Below, piece after piece: positions 43,714 through 52,244 of a stretch of DNA of 59,180 nt. The DNA is from BOKV01 sp049289295 (GTDB taxonomy: Bacteria; Pseudomonadota; Alphaproteobacteria; Rhizobiales; Rhizobiaceae), in NCBI GenBank assembly GCA_049289295.1, contig JBATLL010000077.1, positions 1 through 59,180 of the forward strand, written 5' to 3'. Every line of letters starts with the position of its first letter. The stretch's first letter is position 1. The position numbers and the translations under genes are program-made. The notes beneath the pieces are model-generated. The model saw nothing but the letters and a program-made list of their open reading frames with translations, was not told where the DNA came from and did no database searches.

Positions 43714-44898
43714 ATGGCAGTTGAGGCAGCAAGCAAGTCTGCGCGCAATGCAGGCAAGCAGGTTTTTGCACCCTGGTTGGACGACAGTGCAAAGCCGCTG
43801 GTGGAGTTTGAAAATGTCCGCAAGAAGTTTGGCGACTTCACAGCGGTCGACGGCGTATCTTTGAAAATCTATCCGCGCGAGTTCTTCGCGCTTCTTGGTC
43901 CATCGGGCTGCGGCAAGACCACGCTCTTGCGCATGCTGGCTGGCTTCGAGTCACTCACTTCGGGCCGAATCCTGCTCGACGGGCAGGACATTTCGCCAAT
44001 TCCCGCGAACAAACGCCCTGTGAACATGATGTTCCAGTCCTACGCGCTGTTTCCTCATCTCACAGTCGAGCAGAACATTGCGTTCGGCCTGAAGCGTTCC
44101 GACATGCCGCGCAGCGAAATCGCCGGGCGGGTGGAGGAAATGCTCCAGCTCGTGCAGCTCAAGCCATTTGCCAAGCGCAAGCCACACCAGATGTCGGGCG
44201 GCCAGCGCCAGCGCGTTGCCCTTGCCCGTTCCCTGGCGAAGAATCCGAAACTGCTACTGCTCGATGAACCGCTTGGCGCGCTCGACGCGAAGCTGCGCGA
44301 GCAGACCCAGTTCGAACTGATGAACATCCAGGAAAAGCTTGGAACCACCTTCATCATCGTTACGCATGACCAGGAGGAGGCCATGACCGTTGCCTCGCGC
44401 ATCGGTCTCATGAACCATGGCGTTCTGGCTCAGGTCGCCACGCCAGTGGACATTTATGAAAATCCGGTCTCGCGATTTGTCGCTGACTTCATCGGCGATG
44501 TGAACCTGCTGGAGGGAGTTTCTGCAGGAAAGGTGGCCAAGTCAGCGGAACCGATGGTGCGCTTCACCCGCGAGAAGGATGGCGCATCGTTTGTCGGACA
44601 GCCTGGCCCGGCTTCGGCTGCTCTCGACAAGGGCCAGAAATGCTGGCTTGCCATCAGGCCTGCCAAGATTGCCATTTCGCTCAAGAAGCCGGCCGGCGGC
44701 GACAATGCAATCAAGGGCGTGGTGGAAGATATCGGCTATTACGGAAATTTGTCGACCTACCATGTGCGCCTTCCAGATGGCGCGGTGATCAAGGCACAGG
44801 AAGCAAATCGCAGGCGGAATGCCAACCGGGAAATCAGCTGGGACGATGAAGTCTGGCTTTCCTGGACACCCGGCTCCAGCGTCCTTCTGACAGATTGA
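43714..44898 (+). CDS. potG: Polyamine ABC transporter ATP-binding protein
   Basis: A 394-residue ATPase. Walker A G-P-S-G-C-G-K-T-T, signature M-S-G-G-Q-R-Q-R-V-A, Walker B L-L-L-D-E-P-L-G-A-L-D and H-loop V-T-H-D are present, then a C-terminal OB-fold (TOBE) domain typical of PotA/PotG and MalK. Start taken at the ATG at 43714, with GGGGAA nine bases upstream; the frame is open from a TTG at 43693. It powers the PotH/PotI channel encoded just downstream. Confidence 0.94.
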   Translation: MAVEAASKSARNAGKQVFAPWLDDSAKPLVEFENVRKKFGDFTAVDGVSLKIYPREFFALLGPSGCGKTTLLRMLAGFESLTSGRILLDGQDISPIPANKRPVNMMFQSYALFPHLTVEQNIAFGLKRSDMPRSEIAGRVEEMLQLVQLKPFAKRKPHQMSGGQRQRVALARSLAKNPKLLLLDEPLGALDAKLREQTQFELMNIQEKLGTTFIIVTHDQEEAMTVASRIGLMNHGVLAQVATPVDIYENPVSRFVADFIGDVNLLEGVSAGKVAKSAEPMVRFTREKDGASFVGQPGPASAALDKGQKCWLAIRPAKIAISLKKPAGGDNAIKGVVEDIGYYGNLSTYHVRLPDGAVIKAQEANRRRNANREISWDDEVWLSWTPGSSVLLTD

Positions 44899-44905
44899 GG
44901 CTGAC

Positions 44906-45811
44906 ATGAGCAATTCAAGCCCGCGCCGCTGGTTCCTGATCGCAATACCCTATCTGTGGCTGCTGCTGTTCTTTCTGGCGCCGTTCCTGATCGTTCTGAA
45001 GATATCCTTTTCAGACACTGTGATAGCCCAGCCGCCCTATTCGCCCCTGCTCGACCTTTCGAAGGGGCTGGCTGGCATTTCGGAATTCCTGTCAGGCATC
45101 GATCTGGAGAGTTACCAGTGGCTGATTGACGATTCGCTTTATGTCAACGCGTTCCTGTCGAGCCTGAAGATTGCACTGTTTTCAACATTCATGGCTTTGC
45201 TCGTGGCCTTTCCACTTGCCTATGCCATGGCGCGCACTTCGGAAAAATGGCGCTCCATCTTCGTGATGCTGGTCATCCTGCCGTTCTGGACCAGCTTCCT
45301 GATCCGGGTCTATGCCTGGATCGGAATTCTTCGCAGTGAGGGCTTCCTGAACCAGTTCCTGATCTGGACGGGGCTCATTTCAGAACCGCTGCAGATCATG
45401 AACACGCCAACGGCGGTCTATATCGGCATCGTCTATTCCTACCTTCCGTTCATGGTTCTGCCGATCTACTCGACCCTGGAGAAGATGGACGAGTCGTTGC
45501 TGGAGGCTGCCATCGATCTGGGCTGCACCCGATTCAGCGCCTTCTGGCTGGTCACGCTGCCACTTGCAGTGCCCGGCATCATCGCCGGATGTTTCCTCGT
45601 CTTCATTCCGGCAATGGGTGAATTCGTCATTCCCGACCTGCTTGGCGGTTCGTCAACACTGATGATGGGCAAGACCTTGTGGAACGAATTCTTCTCCAAC
45701 CGCGACTGGCCGGTAGCTTCGGCTGTGGCAATCACACTCCTTCTGTTCCTTGTGGTGCCGATCGTGATTTTCCAACGCCAGCTGGAGCGCCAGCAGGACG
45801 CGGGGAGGTAG
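44906..45811 (+). CDS. potH: Polyamine ABC transporter permease PotH
   Basis: A 301-residue inner-membrane permease with six helices. The coupling loop E-A-A-I-D-L-G-C-T-R-F matches the EAA motif that contacts the ATPase, and the region P-A-M-G-E-F-V-I-P-D-L-L-G-G is diagnostic for the PotB/PotH group. It follows potG after seven bases, with GAGG just before the ATG. It pairs with PotI. Confidence 0.94.
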   Translation: MSNSSPRRWFLIAIPYLWLLLFFLAPFLIVLKISFSDTVIAQPPYSPLLDLSKGLAGISEFLSGIDLESYQWLIDDSLYVNAFLSSLKIALFSTFMALLVAFPLAYAMARTSEKWRSIFVMLVILPFWTSFLIRVYAWIGILRSEGFLNQFLIWTGLISEPLQIMNTPTAVYIGIVYSYLPFMVLPIYSTLEKMDESLLEAAIDLGCTRFSAFWLVTLPLAVPGIIAGCFLVFIPAMGEFVIPDLLGGSSTLMMGKTLWNEFFSNRDWPVASAVAITLLLFLVVPIVIFQRQLERQQDAGR

Positions 45812-45814
45812 GCC

Positions 45815-46615
45815 ATGACACGCAAGTTTACCTGGTTCAACGCAACATCCCTCACGCTGGGCTTCGCGTTCCTCTACCTGCCGATCCTCATTCTGGTCGT
45901 GTACAGTTTCAATGAATCGAAACTCGTCACTGTATGGGCTGGCTTCTCGACCAAATGGTACGGGGAACTGATGCAGAACCAGGCGATGCTCGATGCCGCC
46001 TGGGTCACTCTCAGGGTAGCGCTTCTGACTGCAACCTTTTCAACCATCCTGGGCACAGCTGCAGCCTACGTGCTGGTGAGGGCTGGGCGCTTTCGTGGCC
46101 GGACCCTGTTTTCCGGCATGGTCTATGCGCCACTTGTGATGCCGGAGGTCATAACCGGCCTGTCGCTCCTGCTGCTGTTCATCGCCCTCAACATCGACCG
46201 CGGGCTGTTCACGGTCGTGCTGGCGCACACGACTTTTGCCATGTGCTATGTCGCGGTGGTAGTCTCCTCACGTCTCGTGAGCTTTGATCAGTCACTGGAG
46301 GAAGCGGCGCTTGACCTTGGCTGTTCGCCGCTCGACGCCTTTTTCTCGGTGACGCTGCCGATCATCGCGCCTTCCGTGATTGCAGGCTGGCTGCTTGCCT
46401 TCACGCTGTCGCTCGATGACCTGGTGATTGCATCCTTCACGACCGGGCCAGGTGCAACCACCCTGCCGATCAAGATCTATTCGGCTGTGCGCCTTGGCGT
46501 CTCGCCTGAGATCAACGCATTGTCGACGATCCTGATCTGTATCGTGGCAACCGGAGTCGTCGCAGCCTCACTGCTTGAGAAACGCCGTGTTTCCAAGCGA
46601 GGGGACACGGACTGA
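45815..46615 (+). CDS. potI: Polyamine ABC transporter permease PotI
   Basis: A 266-residue permease, the second half of the channel, with six helices. The EAA loop is E-E-A-A-L-D-L-G-C-S, and T-L-S-L-D-D-L-V-I-A-S-F is the PotC/PotI signature. It starts three bases after the potH stop, with GGGGAGG immediately upstream. The operon ends at a strong terminator 32 bases after its stop. Confidence 0.94.
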   Translation: MTRKFTWFNATSLTLGFAFLYLPILILVVYSFNESKLVTVWAGFSTKWYGELMQNQAMLDAAWVTLRVALLTATFSTILGTAAAYVLVRAGRFRGRTLFSGMVYAPLVMPEVITGLSLLLLFIALNIDRGLFTVVLAHTTFAMCYVAVVVSSRLVSFDQSLEEAALDLGCSPLDAFFSVTLPIIAPSVIAGWLLAFTLSLDDLVIASFTTGPGATTLPIKIYSAVRLGVSPEINALSTILICIVATGVVAASLLEKRRVSKRGDTD

Positions 46616-46646
46616 GCGCTCGTGTGATCAACGCTTGAACGACAAA

Positions 46647-46670
46647 CGGGCGCCTAGGCGCCCGCTTTTT
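46647..46670 (+). terminator. Intrinsic terminator of potFGHI, overlapping the metY stop
   Basis: CGGGCGCC and GGCGCCCG pair around TA and are followed by CTTTTT on the plus strand. The hairpin also contains the last codons and the TAG stop of metY on the other strand. Confidence 0.9.
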
Positions 46671-47943
46671 CGAGTGCTGCTGCAAGATCGGCAATGATGT
46701 CTGCTGCATCCTCGATTCCAATCGACAGTCTCACCACATCCGGTCCAGCGCCTGCAGATTTTTTCTGCTCGTCGGAAAGCTGGCGATGCGTGGTGGAGGC
46801 CGGGTGGATGATCAGGCTGCGAGTGTCGCCGATATTGGCGACGTGCGACAGGAGCTCAACCGCGCCCACCAGTCCCACGCCAGCATCATATCCACCCTTC
46901 AGACCGAAGGTGAACACGGCGCCTGCACCCTTTGGCATGTACTTCCTGTGCAAGCCGTGACCTGGATCTGCGGGCAAACCGGCATAGCGAACCCAGGCAA
47001 CGGCTGGATGGGCTTCGAGGTATCTGGCAACCTCAAGGGCGTTGGCACAGTGTTTTTCCATTCTCAGCGGCAGTGTCTCGATACCGGTCAGAATGAGGAA
47101 GGAGTTGAAAGGCGAGATGGCCGCGCCCAGATCGCGCAGACCAAGCACGCGGCAGGCGATGGCAAATCCGAAATTGCCGAAAGTCTCGTGAATGGTCAGA
47201 CCCTGATATTCAGGACGCGGTTCCGACAGGAGCGGGTAACGGCCAGAAGCTGTCCAGTCAAATGTGCCGCCATCGACGATGATACCACCCATCGAGTTGC
47301 CGTGGCCGCCCATGAACTTGGTCAGGGAATGCACGACAATATCCGCGCCATGTTCAATCGGGCGGCACAGATATGGTGTTGCGAGCGTGTTGTCGACGAT
47401 CAGCGGAACACCCGCCTTTTTCGCGACCGCGGCTATGGCTGCAATGTCGGTGACGACGCCGCCCGGATTGGCAAGGCTTTCGATGAAGATTGCGCGCGTT
47501 CGTGGTGTGACTGCCTTTTCAAACGCCGAAAGATCATCAGGGTCTGCCCATACGACATTCCAGCCGAAGCTCTTGAATGAGTGATTGAACTGGTTGATCG
47601 AACCACCATAGAGCTTGGTGGAGGCAATGAATTCATCACCCGGCCTGAGAAGCGTATGGAACACGCCAAGTTGGGCGGCATGGCCCGAAGCGACAGCAAG
47701 GGCTGCCGTACCACCCTCGAGCGCGGCGACCCGGCTTTCAAGAACGGCAGTCGTCGGATTGGTGATGCGGGTGTAGATATTGCCGAAGGCCTGCAGGCCG
47801 AACAGGGCTGCGGCCTGGTCGACATCATCGAATACGAAGCTGGTTGTCTGGTAGATCGGGGTGGCCCTGGCACCGGTGGCTGGGTCCGGTTGCGACCCGG
47901 CGTGAACGGCCAGTGTGGAAAAGCCGGGTTGGTTGTCGGACAT
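46654..47943 (-). CDS. metY: O-acetylhomoserine sulfhydrylase
   Basis: A 429-residue PLP enzyme making homocysteine from O-acetylhomoserine and sulfide. The Cys/Met-metabolism fold is clear: Y-T-R-I-T-N-P-T near residue 60, S-G-H-A-A-Q at 86-91, D-N-T-L-A-T-P at 184-190, and the PLP lysine K209 in S-L-T-K-F. Length and the H-G-N-S-M-G-G loop place it with MetY rather than the shorter MetB/MetC. It allows direct sulfhydrylation in methionine synthesis. The gene lies downstream of a CoA-binding protein gene, as in many Hyphomicrobiales. I found no SAM riboswitch in its leader. Confidence 0.94.
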   Translation of the reverse strand: MSDNQPGFSTLAVHAGSQPDPATGARATPIYQTTSFVFDDVDQAAALFGLQAFGNIYTRITNPTTAVLESRVAALEGGTAALAVASGHAAQLGVFHTLLRPGDEFIASTKLYGGSINQFNHSFKSFGWNVVWADPDDLSAFEKAVTPRTRAIFIESLANPGGVVTDIAAIAAVAKKAGVPLIVDNTLATPYLCRPIEHGADIVVHSLTKFMGGHGNSMGGIIVDGGTFDWTASGRYPLLSEPRPEYQGLTIHETFGNFGFAIACRVLGLRDLGAAISPFNSFLILTGIETLPLRMEKHCANALEVARYLEAHPAVAWVRYAGLPADPGHGLHRKYMPKGAGAVFTFGLKGGYDAGVGLVGAVELLSHVANIGDTRSLIIHPASTTHRQLSDEQKKSAGAGPDVVRLSIGIEDAADIIADLAAALEKAGA

Positions 47944-48020
47944 GTCTCACTCCTTGCAATGCAACAATGGTCAAGGATTCCACAAACCTCGCCAGCGGGA
48001 CAGCATGTGTTTGGCGCGGA

Positions 48021-48043
48021 TTCCCGCTCGGCGGGAAATTTTG
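48021..48043 (+). other. Terminator-like hairpin in the metY leader, facing the wrong way
   Basis: TTCCCGC and GCGGGAA pair around TCG and are followed by ATTTTG on the plus strand. All annotated genes here run on the minus strand. The minus-strand transcript would form the same hairpin without a U-run, so it may be a leader structure or the end of an unknown plus-strand RNA. Confidence 0.4.
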
Positions 48044-48163
48044 TTCTCCAGGCGGCAAGGCGTCAGAATTTCATGACATCTTCCAGTCATGGCCCAAGTC
48101 ATCGCCCAGGTTATGGCTTGATCACAGCCAGTGCCCTGGCTGTTACCGGCTGCAAGGCTCCGC

Positions 48164-48685
48164 CTAGCTGTCCTTGATGGCGAAGCGCTGGAAACCCGAT
48201 TGAAGCTTCGGTTTTTTCGACGAAATCTTGCCGGAGGAAACACCCGCCCATCCGATTTCGCCGCACAGTCTTGCATACTCGATCTTTGGGCAACGGTTCA
48301 TGATGACCGAGACACCCTTTGCTTCGGCAAGTGCGGCCGCCTTGTCGTTTCGCACGCCCAGCTGCATCCAGATCGCCTTTGGCAGCGGATCTAGTCCGAG
48401 TGCCTCTTCGACCACGCCCAATGCGGCGTCGCTGTTCCTGAAAATGTCCACCATGTCGACAGGAGCCGGAATATCCGCCAGGGATGCATATGTCATCAGG
48501 CCGGCAATCTCACGCCCTGCATGGCCGGGATTGACCGGAAACACCTGATAGGCTTTTGACGCAAGATATCTTGTCACGAAAAACGAGGGCCTGACGGTGT
48601 TCGCCGAGGCGCCAACAATCGCCACGGATTTGACTGCGCGCAGAACTCCCAAGATGTAGGCGTCGTCGTAGGCGTCGTGATTCAT
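48164..48685 (-). CDS. CoA-binding domain protein (YccU-like)
   Basis: A 173-residue Rossmann protein of the CoA-binding family related to the N-terminal part of succinyl-CoA ligase alpha. V-A-I-V-G-A-S-A-N-T-V-R-P-S (about 22-35) is the nucleotide loop, and V-F-P-V-N-P-G follows. Near the C-terminus M-N-R-C-P-K is the conserved part with one cysteine. Its role is not established. The ATG lies four bases after the acyl-CoA synthetase stop, so it is probably the third gene of that operon. A perfect ACAGCCAG/CTGGCTGT stem-loop (48124-48143) lies downstream but lacks a U-run. Confidence 0.85.
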   Translation of the reverse strand: MNHDAYDDAYILGVLRAVKSVAIVGASANTVRPSFFVTRYLASKAYQVFPVNPGHAGREIAGLMTYASLADIPAPVDMVDIFRNSDAALGVVEEALGLDPLPKAIWMQLGVRNDKAAALAEAKGVSVIMNRCPKIEYARLCGEIGWAGVSSGKISSKKPKLQSGFQRFAIKDS

Positions 48686-48689
48686 GGCC

Positions 48690-50351
48690 TTAACCGACCA
48701 GTTTTTTCGCCTGCTCTCGCAGGACGAATTTCTGGATCTTTCCTGTCGAGGTCTTTGGAATCTCCGTGAAGATAACCTGCCTGGGACACTTGAATCGCGC
48801 CAGCAGCGAGCGGCAATGTTCGATGATCTCCGCTTCGCTTGCGATCTTTCCAGGCTTCAGCTCGACATAGGCCACTGGTGTTTCGCCCCACTTCTCGTCA
48901 GGTTTCGCCACAACGCCGCACGATGACACGGCAGGGTGCTTGTAAAGCGCATCTTCAACCTCGATGGACGAGATGTTCTCGCCGCCCGAAATGATGATGT
49001 CCTTCGAGCGGTCCTTCAACTGGATGTAACCATCGGAATGCATCACGCCCAGATCACCTGAATGGAACCAGCCACCGGCGAAGGCTTCGTGCGAGGCAGA
49101 CCTGTTTTTCAGATACCCCTTCATGACGATGTTGCCACGGAACATCACCTCGCCGATCGTCTCGCCATCATGCGGTGTTTCCTGCATGGTTTCGGGATCA
49201 CGCACGCTCAGACCTTCAAGGCCGGCATAACGTACGCCCTGGCGCGCCTTCCTGGCCGTGCGTGCCCTGGAATCAAGGCTGTTCCAGTCGCTGTGCCATT
49301 CGTTGACGACTGCAGGGCCATAGGTCTCCGTGAGACCGTAAAGATGCGTTACCTGGAAGCCGGCATCGGCCATGCCGGAAAGGACCGCTTCGGGAGGTGG
49401 TGCAGCTGCCGTGTTGAATGTGACTGTCTGCGGAAATTCCCGCTTTTCACTTTCCTGCGCGTTCAGGAGCGTGGACATGACAACGGGCGCGCCGCAAAGA
49501 TGCGTAACGCCCTCATCGGCAATGGCATCATACATTGCCCTGGAGCGAACCCACCGCAGGCAGACATGGGTAGAAGCGGTCACAGCGAGGGTCCAAGGGA
49601 AACACCAGCCATTGCAATGGAACATCGGCAGCGTCCAGAGGTAGACGGAATGCTGCGTCAGTCCAGCATGGATCGTATTGTTGTATGCCATGAGCGCTGC
49701 ACCGCGATAATGGTACACAACGCCCTTTGGATTGCCCGTTGTTCCGGAAGTGTAATTGAGCGAGATCGAGTCCCATTCGTCATCGGGCATTTCCCACTGG
49801 AATCCCTCAGCACCGCTTGACAGAAACGCTTCATAGTCAGCCGAGCCAATGCGCTCGCCCTTCGGGTATGGGGCATCCTCGCCATATTGCGGGTCATCAT
49901 AGTCGATGACAAACGGCTTCACCCTGGCGATCTTGAGTGCTTCAGCCATCACACCAGAAAATTCGCGATCGACAATCACCAACCGGCTTTCAGCGTGATC
50001 CAGCTGAAAGGCAATGATCGCTGCGTCCAGCCGTGTATTGATCGAGTGCAGGACTGCCTTCACCATCGGTACCGCGAAGTGGCATTCCAGCATTGCCGGC
50101 GTGTTGGAAAGCATGACGGAAACCGTGTCGCCCTTGCCCATGCCATGGCGCTTCAGGGCATCGGCCAGTTTGAGCGACCTTTCCCAGAACTGCTGGTAGC
50201 TCACACGCAGGCTGCCGTGAACGATTGCACAATGGTCAGGGAACGTCCTGGCCGCGCGCTCCAGAAATGTTACAGGCGAAAGGGGCTGAAAATTCGCCGG
50301 ATTTCGGTCGAGATCGGTCTCATACGGGTTTGCCACGTTATTTGCCTTCAT
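48690..50351 (-). CDS. Acyl-CoA synthetase (AMP-forming)
   Basis: A 553-residue adenylate-forming enzyme activating a carboxylic acid to its CoA thioester. Visible motifs are Y-T-S-G-T-T-G-N-P-K-G (phosphate loop), Y-G-L-T-E-T-Y-G, G-W-F-H-S-G-D-L and the catalytic K538 in S-T-G-K-I. The type is that of medium-chain or plant AAE-like acyl-CoA synthetases; the substrate cannot be told. A crotonase-like gene lies ten bases upstream and a CoA-binding protein four bases downstream, so the three form one operon. Confidence 0.91.
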   Translation of the reverse strand: MKANNVANPYETDLDRNPANFQPLSPVTFLERAARTFPDHCAIVHGSLRVSYQQFWERSLKLADALKRHGMGKGDTVSVMLSNTPAMLECHFAVPMVKAVLHSINTRLDAAIIAFQLDHAESRLVIVDREFSGVMAEALKIARVKPFVIDYDDPQYGEDAPYPKGERIGSADYEAFLSSGAEGFQWEMPDDEWDSISLNYTSGTTGNPKGVVYHYRGAALMAYNNTIHAGLTQHSVYLWTLPMFHCNGWCFPWTLAVTASTHVCLRWVRSRAMYDAIADEGVTHLCGAPVVMSTLLNAQESEKREFPQTVTFNTAAAPPPEAVLSGMADAGFQVTHLYGLTETYGPAVVNEWHSDWNSLDSRARTARKARQGVRYAGLEGLSVRDPETMQETPHDGETIGEVMFRGNIVMKGYLKNRSASHEAFAGGWFHSGDLGVMHSDGYIQLKDRSKDIIISGGENISSIEVEDALYKHPAVSSCGVVAKPDEKWGETPVAYVELKPGKIASEAEIIEHCRSLLARFKCPRQVIFTEIPKTSTGKIQKFVLREQAKKLVG

Positions 50352-50361
50352 CTAACCGGTT

Positions 50362-51183
50362 TCACTCATCGCGCCATTCGGGCTGGCGCTTTTCAAGAAA
50401 GGCCTGAACGCCCTCTCGGGCATCGTACTTGAGCATGTTGGAGATCATGACATCGGCGGTATAGTCATACGCCTCGGCCAGCGGCATGTCTGCCTGAACA
50501 TAGAACGCCTGTTTGCCGGTCTTGAGCGTCATCAGGGATTTTGACGCAATGGTCTGGGCAAGTGCATTAACCGCTTCATCCTGCTCCTGCTCCGCGACCA
50601 CGCGGGTGACAAGTCCGATTTCCGCGGCTCTGGTGGCATCGATGAATTCACCGGTCAGGAGCATTTCCATCGCATGGTTCTGACCTACCTTGCGCGACAG
50701 GGCGACCATGGGCGTCGAGCAGAACAGGCCGATATTGACGCCAGGTGTGGCAAAACGTGACTGCTCGCTGGCAATCACCAGGTCACAACTCGCCACCAGC
50801 TGGCAACCAGCAGCAGTGGCAATGCCACGAATGTCGGCAATGACTGGCCGTGGATGATTGACCACAGTCTGCATCAAGGTCGCGCAACGGCGCATGATAT
50901 CGGTGAAATAGGCCCGCCCGGCATCTGGTGCCTTTCGCCCGGCGTCCAGTTCCCGCAGGTCGTGCCCGGCGGAAAAGGCAGGCCCGTTGTGGCCAATGAC
51001 GATGACACGGGTCTGCGGATCGTCTGCCGCATCATCAAGCGCCGACTGCAGCGCGGCCATCATGCCTTCCGACAGGCTGTTACGCCTCGCGGGATTGTTG
51101 AGTGTCAGACGCCGAATGCCATTGCGATTCTCATCCGTCAAAATGGCATTGTCTTGCGCGGCGTTCAGGGACGGCTTTCCCAT
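50362..51183 (-). CDS. Crotonase-family protein, ECHDC3-like
   Basis: A 273-residue enoyl-CoA hydratase-fold protein. The oxyanion-hole parts F-S-A-G-H-D-L and G-I-A-T-A-A-G-C are present. Of the two glutamates that catalyse hydration in classical crotonases, the first is replaced by Gln (G-C-Q-L-V-A-S-C-D), and the second position in T-P-G-V-N-I-G-L-F-C-S-T-P has no Glu. The same pattern occurs in human ECHDC3. It is therefore unlikely to be a simple hydratase. A good site (GGAGGG) precedes the ATG. It is the first gene of the operon with the acyl-CoA synthetase. Confidence 0.88.
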   Translation of the reverse strand: MGKPSLNAAQDNAILTDENRNGIRRLTLNNPARRNSLSEGMMAALQSALDDAADDPQTRVIVIGHNGPAFSAGHDLRELDAGRKAPDAGRAYFTDIMRRCATLMQTVVNHPRPVIADIRGIATAAGCQLVASCDLVIASEQSRFATPGVNIGLFCSTPMVALSRKVGQNHAMEMLLTGEFIDATRAAEIGLVTRVVAEQEQDEAVNALAQTIASKSLMTLKTGKQAFYVQADMPLAEAYDYTADVMISNMLKYDAREGVQAFLEKRQPEWRDE

Positions 51184-51283
51184 GTCACCCTCCAGATATC
51201 ACGGTTTGTGCGGTGCATTCTATTCAAAGGCACCCCTATTTCCTATGGGAAAATCGGCGTATCCGACCGCCAATGGACAGGAT

Positions 51284-51976
51284 TCAGGCGGCCTTGCGGA
51301 CGCTGCGCTTGAAGAACTCCGCGATCTCGACGGCAATCTTGCCTGAATCGAGTTCACTGCCCAGGTCCTTGAGTGCTGCATCGGCCAGATCAACTGGCAA
51401 GACCTGGCCTTTGCGGACCTCGATGAGATCGTGCATGAACTGCGCCGTGAACTCGGGATGCGGCTGGTAGCTGATGGCATTGCCTCGGTACGCGAAGGCG
51501 GCATTCTCGCAGAAGGGGCTTGATGCCGTGACGACGGCATCGGGTGGGCATTCCACCACCTGATCCTGATGCAAGGCGTGCAATTCGAATTCCTTGCCAT
51601 CCTTGTTCACATAGCGGTTGCGTCCCAGGCCCCATCCGCCATCGAACTTGACGACCTTGCCGCCCAGCGCCTGCGCCATGATCTGGTGGCCGAAGCAGAT
51701 GCCAACCAGCGGTATGCCCGCCTTGTACACCTTGCGAATGAATTCCTCGAGTGGCGGGATCCAGTCATGGCCTTCATAGGCGCCGTGACGCGAACCGGTA
51801 ATCAGCCATCCGTCGCAGGCATGGACGGAATCGGGAAACTTGCCGTCCAGGACGGGCCAGCTCCTGAATTTGAACCCCTGTCCGTCGAGAAGGCGTGCAA
51901 ACATCGCCGGATAGTCGCCATGCTTCCTTGCGAGCTCTTCGGGAAGGCGGCCTGTTTCAAGAATACCGATCTTCAT
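51284..51976 (-). CDS. Class I glutamine amidotransferase
   Basis: A 230-residue stand-alone GATase-1 domain of the GuaA-like group. The nucleophile is C94 in G-I-C-F-G-H-Q, with H173 and E175 in H-P-E-F completing the triad. It has no synthetase domain, so it either releases ammonia from glutamine for an unknown partner or hydrolyses a gamma-glutamyl compound. It is not PuuD-like (different length and motifs), despite the puu genes in the window. It is encoded 100 bases upstream of the crotonase gene on the same strand. Confidence 0.88.
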   Translation of the reverse strand: MKIGILETGRLPEELARKHGDYPAMFARLLDGQGFKFRSWPVLDGKFPDSVHACDGWLITGSRHGAYEGHDWIPPLEEFIRKVYKAGIPLVGICFGHQIMAQALGGKVVKFDGGWGLGRNRYVNKDGKEFELHALHQDQVVECPPDAVVTASSPFCENAAFAYRGNAISYQPHPEFTAQFMHDLIEVRKGQVLPVDLADAALKDLGSELDSGKIAVEIAEFFKRSVRKAA

Positions 51977-52244
51977 CGCAATCTGCCTTGCGTGGGGGAG
52001 GTGTGTTTGACCCTATTTGCTCCTTCGAAGGGTACCTTTTCAAGTGGAAAACGCTTAGGTGTGAGCGCGGAACAACAGAAATGCATAAGGACTGTTGTTC
52101 GAAGGCTATCCGCGGCTCACCGATTGCAGCCTGACAAGCCGACAAGTTGACTCCTGCCGTGCCAGAGGGAAACGGCATCCGCCAAAGCGGGCAATCGGGA
52201 ATCGTTTACTGGTCAGGCTTTATGAGCCCGGGACCCCGCTACAC

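Noticed and set aside
47944..48163. SAM riboswitch in the metY leader
   Set aside because: Searched by eye for SAM-II (CGUGAUAAA and AGCUAAAA elements) and SAM-I core sequences on the minus strand; none is present.
48690..51183. DMSP-degradation genes dmdB/dmdD for the acyl-CoA synthetase and crotonase
   Set aside because: No dmdA or dmdC nearby, the crotonase lacks catalytic glutamates, and the synthetase type is not specific enough.
51284..51976. PuuD (gamma-Glu-GABA hydrolase) for the class I amidotransferase
   Set aside because: Length and motifs fit the GuaA-like GATase group; it is also far from the puu genes and in another operon context.
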